From Allolucifera butyrica (GTDB lineage: Bacteria; Bacillota; Negativicutes; Sporomusales; UPPP01): a DNA stretch of 64,000 bases. The notes under the pieces were generated by a model. The model was not told the origin of the DNA. It saw only the letters and a program-made list of their open reading frames with translations, and ran no database searches. Shown one piece after another: positions 1-12,762 of the stretch. Position 1 is the stretch's first letter. Every line of letters starts with the position of its first letter. The DNA lies in contig NZ_UPPP01000052.1 of NCBI RefSeq assembly GCF_900476375.1, forward strand, positions 62,001-126,000, given 5' to 3'. The position numbers and the translations under genes were made by a program.

Positions 1-782
1 AAATTACGCCAGATATCGGTCTCCAGGAGGGCCATACTCTGCTGATAATAACTCCGTACCGAGTGGATGCGGGCCATATAGCCTTCGTGGGCATACCCGA
101 GAACTTTAAATTGGTCCAGATTCCGCATAATTCCGTCGCGGACAAAATCACTGCCGCCGCGGGAAATGGCGGCATCGATCAGATTTAGCAGCACAGCCTT
201 CTCCATAATATACATTCCCATGGCAATGTTGTGACTGATAATTCGCAAAGGGTGCAGTTCCATGCCGGTAACCCTGCCGTCCGCCGCAATCTTAACGGAT
301 GTGCAGTTCATAAAATCAGCATCCGGCAGCATTGTTTTATACAGCAGAGTCACATCCGCCTTTTGTTGCAAATGATACTGAAATACGGGCCGGAAATCCA
401 TATTGGCAATCATATTGCTGGAACCGATAATCACATACTTCTGCCGGCTTTTTTGAATATAATCAAAATGAGTATAAAAATGACGCAGATCACCCGGCAT
501 AATCCCGCTGTTAGAGTGGGAATGGCCGGGCGGCAACAAAAATAAACCGTCCCGCTTCCTGGCCAGGTCCCATTCCTTGCCTGAACGAAGGTGGTCCATC
601 AGCGAACGGTCATTTTCCTTTTTCACAAGGATCCCTACATTAGGAATACCGGAATTGATCATATTGGATAAAATAAAATCGATTAAGCGGTAGCGGCCGC
701 CAAACGGTACGGCGGCTACCGGCCGATGCTCGGTCAACTCCCGGAAAAATTCTTCTTCCTCATTAAGATTAATAATACCCAT
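1..782 (-). CDS. glgD: GlgD, ADP-glucose pyrophosphorylase-like subunit (3' end outside window)
   Basis: The reading frame opens with ATG at 782 and continues past base 1, so only the N-terminal ~260 residues are visible. It begins MGIINLNEEEEFF and carries RPVAAVPFGGRYRLIDF and LSNMINSGI, the nucleotidyltransferase signature of the GlgC/GlgD family. The MGIINLNE start is typical of GlgD, the partner that pairs with GlgC and modulates ADP-glucose synthesis for glycogen. It starts 8 nt after the glgC stop, so the two genes are co-transcribed. The family and the pairing are well established; the regulatory role is inferred from known GlgCD pairs. Confidence 0.9.
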   Translation of the reverse strand, partial: MGIINLNEEEEFFRELTEHRPVAAVPFGGRYRLIDFILSNMINSGIPNVGILVKKENDRSLMDHLRSGKEWDLARKRDGLFLLPPGHSHSNSGIMPGDLRHFYTHFDYIQKSRQKYVIIGSSNMIANMDFRPVFQYHLQQKADVTLLYKTMLPDADFMNCTSVKIAADGRVTGMELHPLRIISHNIAMGMYIMEKAVLLNLIDAAISRGGSDFVRDGIMRNLDQFKVLGYAHEGYMARIHSVRSYYQQSMALLETDIWRN

Positions 783-790
783 GACGTCTT

Positions 791-1948
791 TCACGCTTCC
801 CTGCTCCCTTCCCGGCAAATCCTGGCACCTTCCTCAATGACCGCGATAGGCATGGCAGCAATTTCCGAACCCACCCTACATCCTTCTTCCACAACGCTCC
901 TGCGTCCCACAATGGCCCGGATCACCTGCGCGCCGGCACCAATGCGGGCATATGGCATTACTACCGAATCTTTAACCGTAGCTTCCGGACCGATTTGTAC
1001 GCCGGGAAACAATACCGAGCGCTCCACTGTCCCCTGCACCAGGCAGCCTTCACCAATCAATGAACAAGCGATCTTAGCGGTTTCGGCTACAAAATGGGGC
1101 GGACGGGCTGAATTGACGGAATAAATAGGCCAGGCAGGGTCATAAAGATCCAATTGAGATTCATCCTTTAACAGGTCCATATTGGCCTCCCAAAAGCTCT
1201 CCACCGTCCCCACGTCTTTCCAGTAGCCGTCGAAATGATAGGCGTTCAAAACTCTTCCGTCGAAAAGCATTTTGGGAATTATGTTCTTGCCAAAATCGTG
1301 GCTCGACTGTTTGTCCTGGACATCTTCCTGCAAATAATGCCGCAAAACGTCCCAGGTAAAAATATATACCCCCATTGACGCCAGATTGCTTTGGGGGCTT
1401 TGGGGCTTTTCCGCAAATTCCCTGATTCTTCCGTCCGGCCCGGCATTCATAATTCCAAAACGGGATGCTTCCTCCCAGGGCACTTCAATTACGGCAATCG
1501 TCGCCTCTGCCCGGCTTTCCTTATGGTAATCCAGCATAAGGGAATAATCCATCTTGTAAATGTGGTCCCCGGACAAAACCAGTACATACTCAGGCCGAAA
1601 TAATTCGAGAAAATTCATGTTTTGACAGATGGCATCGGCAGTGCCGCGGTACCACTCACCCCCTTTATCTTTTAAATAAGGAGGCAATACAAAAACACCG
1701 CCGTTCTTCCGGTCCAGATCCCAGGAAGTACCGATTCCAATATAAGAATGCAGCGTCAACGGCTGATACTGGGTCAATACGCCAACCGTATCAAGGCCCG
1801 AATTGTAACAATTACTCAGGGCAAAATCAATAATCCGGTATTTACCGCCAAACGGCACGGCCGGTTTCGCCAGTCTCCGGGTAAGACATCCCAGTCTGCT
1901 GCCTTGACCGCCTGCCAATAACATAGCCACACACTCTTTTCTGAGCAT
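791..1948 (-). CDS. glgC: Glucose-1-phosphate adenylyltransferase GlgC
   Basis: This 385-residue protein makes ADP-glucose from glucose-1-phosphate and ATP, the committed step of glycogen synthesis. The N-terminus has [16 protein letters not shown] (nucleotide-binding GGxGxRL loop), then [19 protein letters not shown] and [14 protein letters not shown] (catalytic GDHIYKMDY). The C-terminal third shows hexapeptide-repeat character (left-handed beta-helix). Length matches the family. The ATG at 1948 follows AAGGGGAAAAGGGAGC. It is the first gene of a glgC-glgD operon. Confidence 0.95.
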   Translation of the reverse strand: MLRKECVAMLLAGGQGSRLGCLTRRLAKPAVPFGGKYRIIDFALSNCYNSGLDTVGVLTQYQPLTLHSYIGIGTSWDLDRKNGGVFVLPPYLKDKGGEWYRGTADAICQNMNFLELFRPEYVLVLSGDHIYKMDYSLMLDYHKESRAEATIAVIEVPWEEASRFGIMNAGPDGRIREFAEKPQSPQSNLASMGVYIFTWDVLRHYLQEDVQDKQSSHDFGKNIIPKMLFDGRVLNAYHFDGYWKDVGTVESFWEANMDLLKDESQLDLYDPAWPIYSVNSARPPHFVAETAKIACSLIGEGCLVQGTVERSVLFPGVQIGPEATVKDSVVMPYARIGAGAQVIRAIVGRRSVVEEGCRVGSEIAAMPIAVIEEGARICREGSREA

Positions 1949-2114
1949 ACCGCTCCCTTTTCCCCTTTCTCATGGTTGGAATTGTTACTATCATGCATAT
2001 TCCGTTAAGTAGTAAAAAAGACGTCCCCCTTAAAAAAAAACAAAAATCCCATCTGTACATACGGGGTAAACCAGACAACTACTTGAAACACATCTAACTA
2101 AGAAACCTTATTAT

Positions 2115-2148
2115 GAAAAAAACAGCCTCCCAACTTAAGGAGACTGTC
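2115..2148 (-). terminator. Intrinsic terminator of the M48 protease gene
   Basis: On the minus strand ACAGTCTCC pairs with GGAGGCTGT around an 8-9 nt loop and is followed by a run of T, just after the protease stop codon. Confidence 0.8.
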
Positions 2149-2155
2149 TAATCTG

Positions 2156-3214
2156 TTATTGCGCCGTTTTTTGCCGGGCCGCCCATTCTTTCAGTTTTTG
2201 TATGTAAGTATCACCAAGTTCCATCAGGCCCGTACCGGCAGCTGCCGCATCCTGATCGGTCAGGGTACCGATGGCCTGGTCATCGTAATAAATGGTCAAA
2301 GTTCCAACGCCATCCGAATCCAAAATTAATTCATCAGGGTTCAAATCGGGCAACTGGGTCAGGCGATACAACCGGCCGGCAATCAGCTCTGCCCGATAAA
2401 GCGCCTTATAACCGCCGTAATCCGTCGTCAGCGGCGGCAAGCTCCAATTACCGTCCACAATTTGCGCCCCTTGGTCGGTTTGGACTACCATGGGGTGGAT
2501 GTTTGCCTCCTTCATGTAACCCGCCACCAGCGCGATCCTGGCTTTGCCCTCGGGGTGGTCCGAAAACAGATCGTAATGATACTTTTGATCCATTTCGGAC
2601 AACTTTTGCAGACCAATCATCATACTATAAGGATTATAGCCGGCTTTAAACGACTGGAGAAACCCCAGGCGGTCGGCTTCCCGTTCGTCTTCGCGGCTGT
2701 AACCGGCGGTAATGGCCTGCATAACCAGGCTTTGCAGAAAAACGCCGCGGTCACCGAAGGCTGCGATAAATAAAAGGTTCATACCCAGACTTTTTTCAAT
2801 CTGTTTTACCACATGCCGCTTGACCGCATGCCCCAGTTCGTGGCCCAACACTCCGGCCAATTCATCGTCGGAAGGCATCAAATCCACTAACCCTTTAAAT
2901 ACGTAAATGAAACCGCCCGGCAGCGACAAGGCATTGACTTCTTTCGAATTAAGCACTTTAAAGGTATACGGCAGGTTAGGGCGGTCGCACACGGCCACAA
3001 GGCGCCGGCCAATGTTACTGACCCGCTCCTGCAAGGCGGCATCGTTCACTAAGCCGTACTCTTTCTCCAACTGCTTGGCCGCATCGCGGCCCATGGAAAT
3101 TTCGTCCTTTTCACTAATGATGCCGGCGTGAGCTTGCGGCAAAATCCCCAGGTTGATAAACAATAATAAAAATATACAAAAGCCGGTTACCCGCTGCTGC
3201 CAAACCAACCGCAC
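2156..3214 (-). CDS. Exported M48-family zinc metalloprotease
   Basis: A secreted or periplasm-facing peptidase of the M48 (BepA/LoiP-like) type. The zinc motif HELGH sits in GVLGHELGHAVKRH and the third ligand in EDEREADRLGF. The N-terminus has a hydrophobic stretch FCIFLLLFINLG followed by LPQAHA, a signal peptide with an AXA-type cleavage site. I chose the GTG at 3214 because GGAGTG lies 6 nt upstream; an in-frame TTG at 3271 would add 19 residues before the signal peptide and has no good ribosome site. The substrate is unknown; family members act in envelope protein quality control. It stands alone, with its own terminator. Confidence 0.85.
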   Translation of the reverse strand: MRLVWQQRVTGFCIFLLLFINLGILPQAHAGIISEKDEISMGRDAAKQLEKEYGLVNDAALQERVSNIGRRLVAVCDRPNLPYTFKVLNSKEVNALSLPGGFIYVFKGLVDLMPSDDELAGVLGHELGHAVKRHVVKQIEKSLGMNLLFIAAFGDRGVFLQSLVMQAITAGYSREDEREADRLGFLQSFKAGYNPYSMMIGLQKLSEMDQKYHYDLFSDHPEGKARIALVAGYMKEANIHPMVVQTDQGAQIVDGNWSLPPLTTDYGGYKALYRAELIAGRLYRLTQLPDLNPDELILDSDGVGTLTIYYDDQAIGTLTDQDAAAAGTGLMELGDTYIQKLKEWAARQKTAQ

Positions 3215-3388
3215 CTTAATCACTCCCTTGTTTCCCTGATCCCTGTACCACGAGCCGAAAGACCGCGCCAACGGTTGATGGTAGGAGAATTCGACATTCC
3301 ACCGGTGATTCCTCCCGCCGGCAATTCTTCCGAGCCTTACTATACTGGACGAAACTCTTAAAGAAATAATTAAAATATCAGAAAATTA

Positions 3389-3419
3389 TTAACCATTTTC
3401 CCTAATTATATGGTATAAT
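3389..3419 (+). promoter_or_regulatory. Probable sigma-A promoter for the PPDK regulator-ppdK operon
   Basis: TATAAT at 3414-3419 preceded by TGG (extended -10 form) lies about 25-45 nt upstream of the first gene. The -35 is weak (TTAACC at 3389-3394, spacing 19). Confidence 0.5.
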
Positions 3420-3442
3420 ATTCCATATGAATTTTTTGGAAT

Positions 3443-4289
3443 ATGGTGCCAAAGGAGGAATTACTTATTAGCTCGAATTCAACAAAGGTACCGGTCATCT
3501 ATGTCCTTTCAGACTCGATCGGCGAAACGGGCGAAGCAGTGGTCAAAGCCGCCGCCAGCCAGTTTGATCATGGTCTGGTTGACATACGAAGGGCACCTTA
3601 CTTAAAAACCATACGGGAGGTGGAAAAAGCATTAACGGATGCGTCAGAAGTAGGGGCTGCCATTGTATACACGCTGGTACATCAGGATCTGAAAAGCTTT
3701 TTAGAAAGGACTGCCCGGGAATACGGACTGATTCACGCGGACATTATGGGTCCCGTTATGAACGCGCTGCAAAGTGTCACTCATATAAGTCCCAAAAATG
3801 AACCCGGTCTGATCCGAAAATTGGATGAAACTTACTTTTCCAAGGTAGAAGCTATTGAATTTGCGGTTAAATATGACGACGGCAAAGAACCTCATGGAGT
3901 ATTGCGGGCTGATATCGTCGTTACCGGCATTTCCCGGACGTCGAAGACTCCTCTGTGCATGTATCTGGCCCATAAGGGTATTAAAGCAGCCAACGTACCG
4001 TTGGTTCCCGAGGTCAATCCACCGGAAGAGTTATTTAAGGTCGCACGTAAAGTAGTCGGACTTACCATTAAGCCTTCCCATTTGTTTGAAATCCGGAAAG
4101 AGCGCCTGAAAACCATGGGTTTGTCCCAAACGGATGATTACGCTAACTGGGAACGGATTTTAATGGAGTTGGATTATGCAGCTTCGATTATGCGTAAAAT
4201 TGGCTGTCCTGTCGTTGATGTAACCAACAGAGCTGTCGAGGAAACTGCAGCGAAAGTATTGGATTTTTATCGGAAGGGAGCTAAAAAAA

Positions 4290-4297
<8 letters not shown>
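3443..4297 (+). CDS. Pyruvate, phosphate dikinase regulatory protein (PPSR/YqfL family, DUF299)
   Basis: A bifunctional ADP-dependent kinase and Pi-dependent pyrophosphorylase that switches PPDK off and on by modifying a Thr next to its catalytic His. Family signatures are VIYVLSDSIGETGE at the N-terminus and the P-loop-like GISRTSKTPL near residue 167. It overlaps ppdK by 8 nt, so enzyme and regulator are made together. The start is unusual: the ATG at 3443 has no clear ribosome site, whereas AAAGGAGG at 3451-3458 lies inside the frame and is ideally placed for an ATT codon at 3467. A shorter protein starting at 3467 would match relatives better. Confidence 0.92.
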
Positions 4298-6949
<2,652 letters not shown>

Positions 6950-6950
<1 letters not shown>

Positions 6951-7036
6951 GAAAAACCGCTAGCGCGGTTTTAGCGATCCTCTTACTTTCCGCGGACTTA
7001 GGATACGGAAAACCCGTCCGCAAGCGATTTTCTTAA
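6950..7036. repeat. Repeat family B, copy 1 (diverged)
   Basis: Starts with the hairpin AAAACCGC-TAGC-GCGGTTTT and continues into a tail (GCGGACTTAGGATACGG, then ATTTTCTTAAG) that aligns loosely with the tail of the copy at 16309. Other copies lie near 22809, 36590 and 51868. Confidence 0.5.
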
Positions 7037-7075
7037 GGAACGGCTCCGGATAAATTCCGGAGTCGTTCCCTTTTT
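7037..7075 (+). terminator. ppdK operon terminator
   Basis: GGAACGGCTCCGG pairs with CCGGAGTCGTTCC around a 7-nt loop and is followed by CTTTTT. Confidence 0.9.
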
Positions 7076-7186
7076 CTGTGAATACTTAAAACCGTGGAAA
7101 AATTTAGCAGGAAAAAATTATCCTGCGACGAAGAAATGTCCGATATATCCTATTTTCACTTTGTTTTCACGAAGGGCGGATGTTAT

Positions 7187-8983
7187 ATGCCGTATGATTC
7201 TAGCATTGTGTCGGAAGAACAAGGTCTCACTGTTTTTTACCAATTACTATTTGAACAAAGCGCCGACGCAACGGTTGTATGCGAAATCGATAAAAATGGC
7301 CGCCTAAAGCGGTTTATCCGGGCAAATCATATGGCCTGTACAAAATTGGAATACACCGAAGCGGAACTCCTGGGGCTGCATCCGCTAGAGACCGTCAAAA
7401 CCGATCTTTCTTCCCTTGATAATCTTTTAAAGAAGCTGCTTTTACAAAAAACGGTTAGCGGTGAAATTACCTTTCTCACCAAAACCGGTATTAAGCGGCC
7501 CGCCGAGATTAGCGCCAGCCTGCTGACCTTTCAGGACCGACATTTTCTTATCTGCACGGCCCGCGACATTACGCCGAGAAAGCGGGCCGAGCAGTCCCTG
7601 CGCCGGGTCCAGACCAGAAATCAGGCCCTGATTAATGCCATCCCCGACTTAATGTTTGAAATCAACAAAGCCGGTCTATTCAATGACTTCAAAACCCGGA
7701 ACCATTTTGATTTTTTTAATCCCGCCGCGGAAGTGATTCAGCAAAATATTAATCACGTTCTTCCCCCCCCCCTTGCCGGCCAAATCATGCATTTTGTTCA
7801 TAAAACGCTGGTAACCGGACAGGCCCAGTCTTTTGAATTTCAATTTCCCATTCACGGCAGCCACCACGAATGGGAAGCCCGTCTCGTCCCATCGGGACCG
7901 GACAGCGTATTGTCGATTATTCGTGACATAACCGACCGGAAGCAGATGGAAAATCAGCTTAAGTATCTTAGCTGGCATGATTCCCTGACCGGTCTTTATA
8001 ATCGCGCCTTTTTTGAAGAAGAATTGCAACGGCTGACTGCCGATCCCTGCCAGCCTCTCGGCATCATTGTCTGCGATATGGACGGCCTCAAGCTGGCTAA
8101 CGATACTTTGGGGCATGCCACCGGCGACGAGCTCCTGCTGCAAGCCGCCAAAATCATCAAAAACTCTTTACGGAATGATGACGTACTAGCCCGCATTGGC
8201 GGTGACGAATTTGCCATTATTCTGCCGCATGCCCCGGTTCCTGTTGTCGAAAGTATTTGCCGCCGTATCCGCAATGCCATTACGAATTACAACGTTAAAA
8301 ATCACGGGCATCACTTAAGCATTTCTATCGGTTTTGCCGTCAGCAGCCATTGTCTGAAAGATTTAAAAATCCTGTTCAAAGAAGCAGATAATAAAATGTA
8401 CCGGGAGAAACTGTTGCGTAAGCAGACCAGTCGCAATACCACCGTCGAAACGGTAATGAAGCTTTTGGAAGCCCGGGATTTTATTACGGAAGGGCATGCC
8501 AACCGTCTGCAGGAATTTGTCGCCAACCTAGGTCTCTCCCTGGAACTGCCCCGGCAAAAAATAGCCGACCTTTGTTTATTGGCCAAATTTCATGATATCG
8601 GCAAAGTGGGCATTCCCGACCGGATTCTCTTTAAACCGGCGCCCCTGACGCCGGAAGAAAAGATCGAAATGCAGCGCCACGCGGAAATCGGCCACCGCAT
8701 CGCCTGCGCCGCTGCGGATCTATCCCATATCGCCGGCTGGATCCTTAAACATCATGAATGGTGGAATGGCAAAGGATACCCGCTGGGACTCAAAGAAAAG
8801 GACATCCCGCTGGAATGCCGTATTCTGTCGATTGCCGATGCCTATGACGCCATGACCAATGAGCGTCCCTACCGCAAGGCCTTATCGCGGGAAGATGCGA
8901 TTGCGGAACTGATCCGCGGCGCGGGACGCCAGTTCGACCCTGACCTGGTTTTTAAATTCATTAATAATGTACTCAACAATTAA
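7187..8983 (+). CDS. PAS-PAS-GGDEF-HD-GYP cyclic-di-GMP signalling protein
   Basis: A soluble sensor-enzyme: two PAS-type domains (roughly residues 15-130 and 140-260), a GGDEF diguanylate cyclase with intact RIGGDEF near 338 and an RxxD inhibitory site (RNDD) five residues before it, then an HD-GYP phosphodiesterase with HDIGK near 469 and GKGYP near 529. No membrane segment is seen. The ATG at 7187 was chosen because AAGGGCGG sits 8-9 nt upstream; the frame is open to a GTG at 7094 without a good ribosome site. The intact motifs of both activities suggest it can make and break c-di-GMP; the net direction cannot be read from sequence. Confidence 0.9.
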   Translation: MPYDSSIVSEEQGLTVFYQLLFEQSADATVVCEIDKNGRLKRFIRANHMACTKLEYTEAELLGLHPLETVKTDLSSLDNLLKKLLLQKTVSGEITFLTKTGIKRPAEISASLLTFQDRHFLICTARDITPRKRAEQSLRRVQTRNQALINAIPDLMFEINKAGLFNDFKTRNHFDFFNPAAEVIQQNINHVLPPPLAGQIMHFVHKTLVTGQAQSFEFQFPIHGSHHEWEARLVPSGPDSVLSIIRDITDRKQMENQLKYLSWHDSLTGLYNRAFFEEELQRLTADPCQPLGIIVCDMDGLKLANDTLGHATGDELLLQAAKIIKNSLRNDDVLARIGGDEFAIILPHAPVPVVESICRRIRNAITNYNVKNHGHHLSISIGFAVSSHCLKDLKILFKEADNKMYREKLLRKQTSRNTTVETVMKLLEARDFITEGHANRLQEFVANLGLSLELPRQKIADLCLLAKFHDIGKVGIPDRILFKPAPLTPEEKIEMQRHAEIGHRIACAAADLSHIAGWILKHHEWWNGKGYPLGLKEKDIPLECRILSIADAYDAMTNERPYRKALSREDAIAELIRGAGRQFDPDLVFKFINNVLNN

Positions 8984-9006
8984 AGCTTGGCTGGAAGCCA
9001 AGCTTT
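8982..9006. terminator. Hairpin between convergent genes
   Basis: AAAGCTTGGCT and AGCCAAGCTTT form a perfect 11-bp stem with loop GGA between the GGDEF/HD-GYP gene and addA. T-rich sequence on either side is short. Confidence 0.6.
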
Positions 9007-9027
9007 AATTGTTCCCCTTAATGCCCG

Positions 9028-12000
9028 TCAGTCCGAAACCCAAGAAGGGCATTCACCATCGGACCCGATCCGTATGGCTTCCCCCGTACTGAACACATAA
9101 AGATATTTTTCCTTCACTTTTTCCTTTAGTATGGACTCGGCCGCTTCCCCATAAATGCTGAGCTGCAAAGCGTATTTATCCCTTAATTCGGCAGCGCCTT
9201 GCCGGCGGTCGGTCTTATAGTCCACAAGCACCAGTCCGTCTTCTTCCCGGAAAAGACAGTCAATGACACCCTGAATAAAAATTCTTTCGCCGTAGCCGGT
9301 CAACTCCGGATAAAAACGTTCTGCCGGCAGCATAAAACTAAAAGGAACTTCCCGCCGCACATTTCGTGCCGCCAACAGACGCCGTCCCAGCGGCCGGGTA
9401 AAAAAGGCGAGAATTGCCGTCTGGTCCACGGCGGACAAATACTCCGGCAGCAAAATCTCCCGTGCCACCATTTCCTCCAATTGCGCCTGCAGCCTCTCCG
9501 CCGTAATTCCCTGTTCCAAACGGAGGTGCTGCATTACGGTATGCATTAACACACCGGTCTCTGTTGCCGTCAGTTTACTTTTCTGCTGAATAAACCGGGG
9601 CCGGGTTTGCAATGAGGATTCCGCCAGTACCGGCCGGCTGTCCCCCTCATACGACACCTCAAAACGCCGTTTCATTTCCGTTACGGACAGCTTGGCGGGT
9701 TTACCCACAGCCTGACCACAGGCATACCGCCAGCTCAAAATTTCTTCCACCCAGGCCGTTCCCACCGCTTCCTCCAAGGGTTCCAGCCGGCGCACCTTTT
9801 CCAGCAGTTCATCGGTAGACGCCGCTGCCGCCTCGGGCAGCCGGATATCATCGGCCTGGATAATCTGCACACCCCAGTGAACGCCGTCCGCATCCGCCAT
9901 ACACCAGTCCTCTTCCCTGCTGTCCCCGCCATAAGCCCGCAATTCTTTGCCGTCGGCGTGACGCATGACTGCCGGGCACAGCCAATCCAAATAAGTTCTG
10001 GCACCGGCAATCAGAGCGGCCGGCAACACCGGATTCCGGCAGCCGGCGCCATAACGCCATTTGGCGCACTTACCGGACAGCTTGCCGGCTGATCCGATCA
10101 GCACCAGTTTCTCCCTGGCCCGGGTCATGGCAACATAGAGGATACGCAGTTCTTCTGCTTTGGTCTCCAGCGTCAGCTTCCAGGCAATACCATAGCGGGC
10201 GAGGGTAGGATACCTAAGCCGCAGTTCCGGAAACGTGGCATAGGGACCGACGCCCAGTTTTTTATGCCGCAGGACCAGGCCGCGACTGTCCTGTAAATTA
10301 ATTTGCTTGCCCAGGTCCGCCAAAAACACGACCGGAAATTCAAGTCCTTTACTTTTATGAATACTCATAATACGCACCACATCTTCGCTCTCGCCCAGGG
10401 CTCGGGCCACCGACAAATCGGTGCCTTTATCCCGCAGCCGGTCAATAAACCGCAAAAAGCGGAACAAACCGCGGAAACTGGTGCTCTCGTACTGGCGGGC
10501 CCGGTCGTACATGGCCCTGAGATTAGCCTGGCGGAACATCCCGCCAGGCATGCCGCCTACGTATTCATAATAACCCGTATCGCGATAAATGCGCCAAATC
10601 AATTCCGGCACACCCTGGCGGCAGGATAGATCCTGCCAGTTCCGGAGCAAGGTCAGAAACCGGTTTAGTTTGGCCACCAGCTTATGGTCGGCGTCATTTT
10701 GGGCACTTTTTTGCTTTACGGCGTCCCACAAATCACCGCCGGGTTCCGCCAGCCGGACTCCGGCCAGTTCCTCCGCCGTAAGTCCAACAAGCGGAGAACG
10801 GAAAACACCGGCCAGATGAATATCCTGGCGGGGATTGTCAATCACGCTCAATAAGGAAAGAATAACCTGGACCTCTACCTCCTGGAAATAGCCGCCTTCC
10901 AGTTCAGCATAAGCTGGGATTCCTTCCCGCCGCATAAAATCCAGCAATACACCGGCCTTATTCTGAACGGACCGTAGCAAAACCACCATATCCCTCCAGG
11001 CCAAAGGGCGATAGCACTGGGACTTTTTATCATAGACCCGGCGGCTTTGATTCATATATTCCTTCATTTTACGAATTATTAAAGCCGCTTCCAGTTCAAA
11101 ACCCGATAGTTCTTCCACCGCCGCTACCGCTGTCTCCTCTGCCGTCGTATCGCTGTCAGCAGTTTCTTTTTTAGCATTCTCCCGGTCAATCAGATAAAAA
11201 TCCACCGCACCGGCCAAATTAGGGTACTCAGTGAACGGAAAGTCCGGTCCGGGATGCAGGCTTTCGGCGTCCCCGTAGGACAGTTCAGCTACAGCAGGAT
11301 GCATCAGTTGGCGAAACAAAAAATTAACAACCTGTAAAATACCCGGACGGCTGCGAAAATTGCGGGATAAATCAATACGCCGGTTCTCTCCCCGTTCTCC
11401 GGCAGGATAACTCCGGTACTTTGCCAGGAAAAGTTCCGGTTCAGCCAGCCGGAAGCGGTAAATGCTCTGTTTCACATCTCCCACCATGAATAAATTAGGC
11501 CGGTCGGGACGGGAAACCAGCTTTAAAATGGTTTCCTGAACTTCATTCGTATCCTGATACTCATCAATCATGACCTCCTGATACTTCTCCCGGAGCTCCC
11601 GGGCTACGGCCGAAGGAACGGTCTCACCGGTCAATGAGGCCTCCTCCCGCAGAACAGCCAGACAGAAGTGCTCTAAATCACTAAAGTCAACCAAGCCTTT
11701 GCGCCGTTTAGCCTGGGAAAAATTCTCCGCGAACTCGGCCGTCAAAAGGGATAACGTCCGTATCACCGGGGCCATGGAACGCATATCCTGCAACAATTCA
11801 GCCGCCGTACGGCAAAACAGGCTCTCCTGATATTCTTTAATCAACGCTTTGATCTGATTGCGTTCCTGTTGAAAATAATCCTTCCGTTCCTCCGCGACAT
11901 CTTTCCCCGCCGGCGCCAGCCGGCTGAACCGTACTTCCTGCAAAGCCGCGTACAGACTCTCCCAGGAGCGGCCCGCTGCCAGTAACAAATCATCCAGTAT

Positions 12001-12762
12001 GCCAATATCGTCGGTAAACGTCCTGGCATAGGCGGACGGATTGCCTTCCTTTTGAGCCTCCGCCGCTAGATGGACCAAACGGAGCCTGGCATCGCTCAAT
12101 TCGAGAATAAATTTGTCCCGCAGCAGGGTAGACCAGGGGGTATGGTCAATATCTGCATCGTCAGACAGAGCAAACGGTGCGGCCAATTTCTCCAGCCAAA
12201 CCTGCGGCCAGGGATGACTGCGGGAATACTCGTACAGTCCCAGCACCAACTGATACAAAGACTGGTCACTTTTCTCCTCTCCGTAGTGGTCGACAAACTG
12301 GAGAAATGCCGCATCTTGAGCGGCATACTTGGCTTCAAATAATTCCTCCAGCACACTCAGGCGCATTAATTCGAGTTCCCCTTCCTCGCCGATGCGGAAC
12401 TTAGGGTCAAGATCGAGCAAATGAAAGTACTGCCGGACTACACTTTGACAAAAAGCATGAATCGTGCAGATCGACGCCGAACTTAAGAGCAACAGTTGCC
12501 GTTCCAGATACGCCGCCCGGGGTTGCGAGTGCAGAGCGGCGGTCAGGGCGGCTTCCACCCGTTCCCGCATCTCGGCCGCGGCGGCGTTAGTAAAAGTCAC
12601 TACCAGCATGCGGTCTATATTTACGGGCTCCCTGGTATCCAGCACTCTTTGAATAATGCGTTCCACCAGGACCGATGTCTTTCCCGAACCGGCCGCAGCC
12701 GCCACCAGCACATTTTGGTTGCGGGCCTGAATGGCGGCCAACTGTTCCGGTGACCAAGTCAT
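9028..12762 (-). CDS. addA: AddA, ATP-dependent helicase/nuclease subunit A
   Basis: 1244-residue UvrD-type superfamily 1 helicase with a C-terminal RecB-like nuclease, partner of AddB in double-strand break repair. Walker A is AAAAGSGKTS at residues 21-30; MIDEYQDTN is the Walker B region; the nuclease motif VLVDYKTDRR lies near 1180. Length fits the family (~1230). The ATG at 12762 overlaps the addB stop by 4 nt (ATGA), so translation is coupled. Confidence 0.96.
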   Translation of the reverse strand: MTWSPEQLAAIQARNQNVLVAAAAGSGKTSVLVERIIQRVLDTREPVNIDRMLVVTFTNAAAAEMRERVEAALTAALHSQPRAAYLERQLLLLSSASICTIHAFCQSVVRQYFHLLDLDPKFRIGEEGELELMRLSVLEELFEAKYAAQDAAFLQFVDHYGEEKSDQSLYQLVLGLYEYSRSHPWPQVWLEKLAAPFALSDDADIDHTPWSTLLRDKFILELSDARLRLVHLAAEAQKEGNPSAYARTFTDDIGILDDLLLAAGRSWESLYAALQEVRFSRLAPAGKDVAEERKDYFQQERNQIKALIKEYQESLFCRTAAELLQDMRSMAPVIRTLSLLTAEFAENFSQAKRRKGLVDFSDLEHFCLAVLREEASLTGETVPSAVARELREKYQEVMIDEYQDTNEVQETILKLVSRPDRPNLFMVGDVKQSIYRFRLAEPELFLAKYRSYPAGERGENRRIDLSRNFRSRPGILQVVNFLFRQLMHPAVAELSYGDAESLHPGPDFPFTEYPNLAGAVDFYLIDRENAKKETADSDTTAEETAVAAVEELSGFELEAALIIRKMKEYMNQSRRVYDKKSQCYRPLAWRDMVVLLRSVQNKAGVLLDFMRREGIPAYAELEGGYFQEVEVQVILSLLSVIDNPRQDIHLAGVFRSPLVGLTAEELAGVRLAEPGGDLWDAVKQKSAQNDADHKLVAKLNRFLTLLRNWQDLSCRQGVPELIWRIYRDTGYYEYVGGMPGGMFRQANLRAMYDRARQYESTSFRGLFRFLRFIDRLRDKGTDLSVARALGESEDVVRIMSIHKSKGLEFPVVFLADLGKQINLQDSRGLVLRHKKLGVGPYATFPELRLRYPTLARYGIAWKLTLETKAEELRILYVAMTRAREKLVLIGSAGKLSGKCAKWRYGAGCRNPVLPAALIAGARTYLDWLCPAVMRHADGKELRAYGGDSREEDWCMADADGVHWGVQIIQADDIRLPEAAAASTDELLEKVRRLEPLEEAVGTAWVEEILSWRYACGQAVGKPAKLSVTEMKRRFEVSYEGDSRPVLAESSLQTRPRFIQQKSKLTATETGVLMHTVMQHLRLEQGITAERLQAQLEEMVAREILLPEYLSAVDQTAILAFFTRPLGRRLLAARNVRREVPFSFMLPAERFYPELTGYGERIFIQGVIDCLFREEDGLVLVDYKTDRRQGAAELRDKYALQLSIYGEAAESILKEKVKEKYLYVFSTGEAIRIGSDGECPSWVSD

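Noticed and set aside
1816-2078. Two overlapping short frames upstream of glgC on the minus strand
   Set aside because: They overlap the glgC start in other frames and read its leader; no motif supports them.
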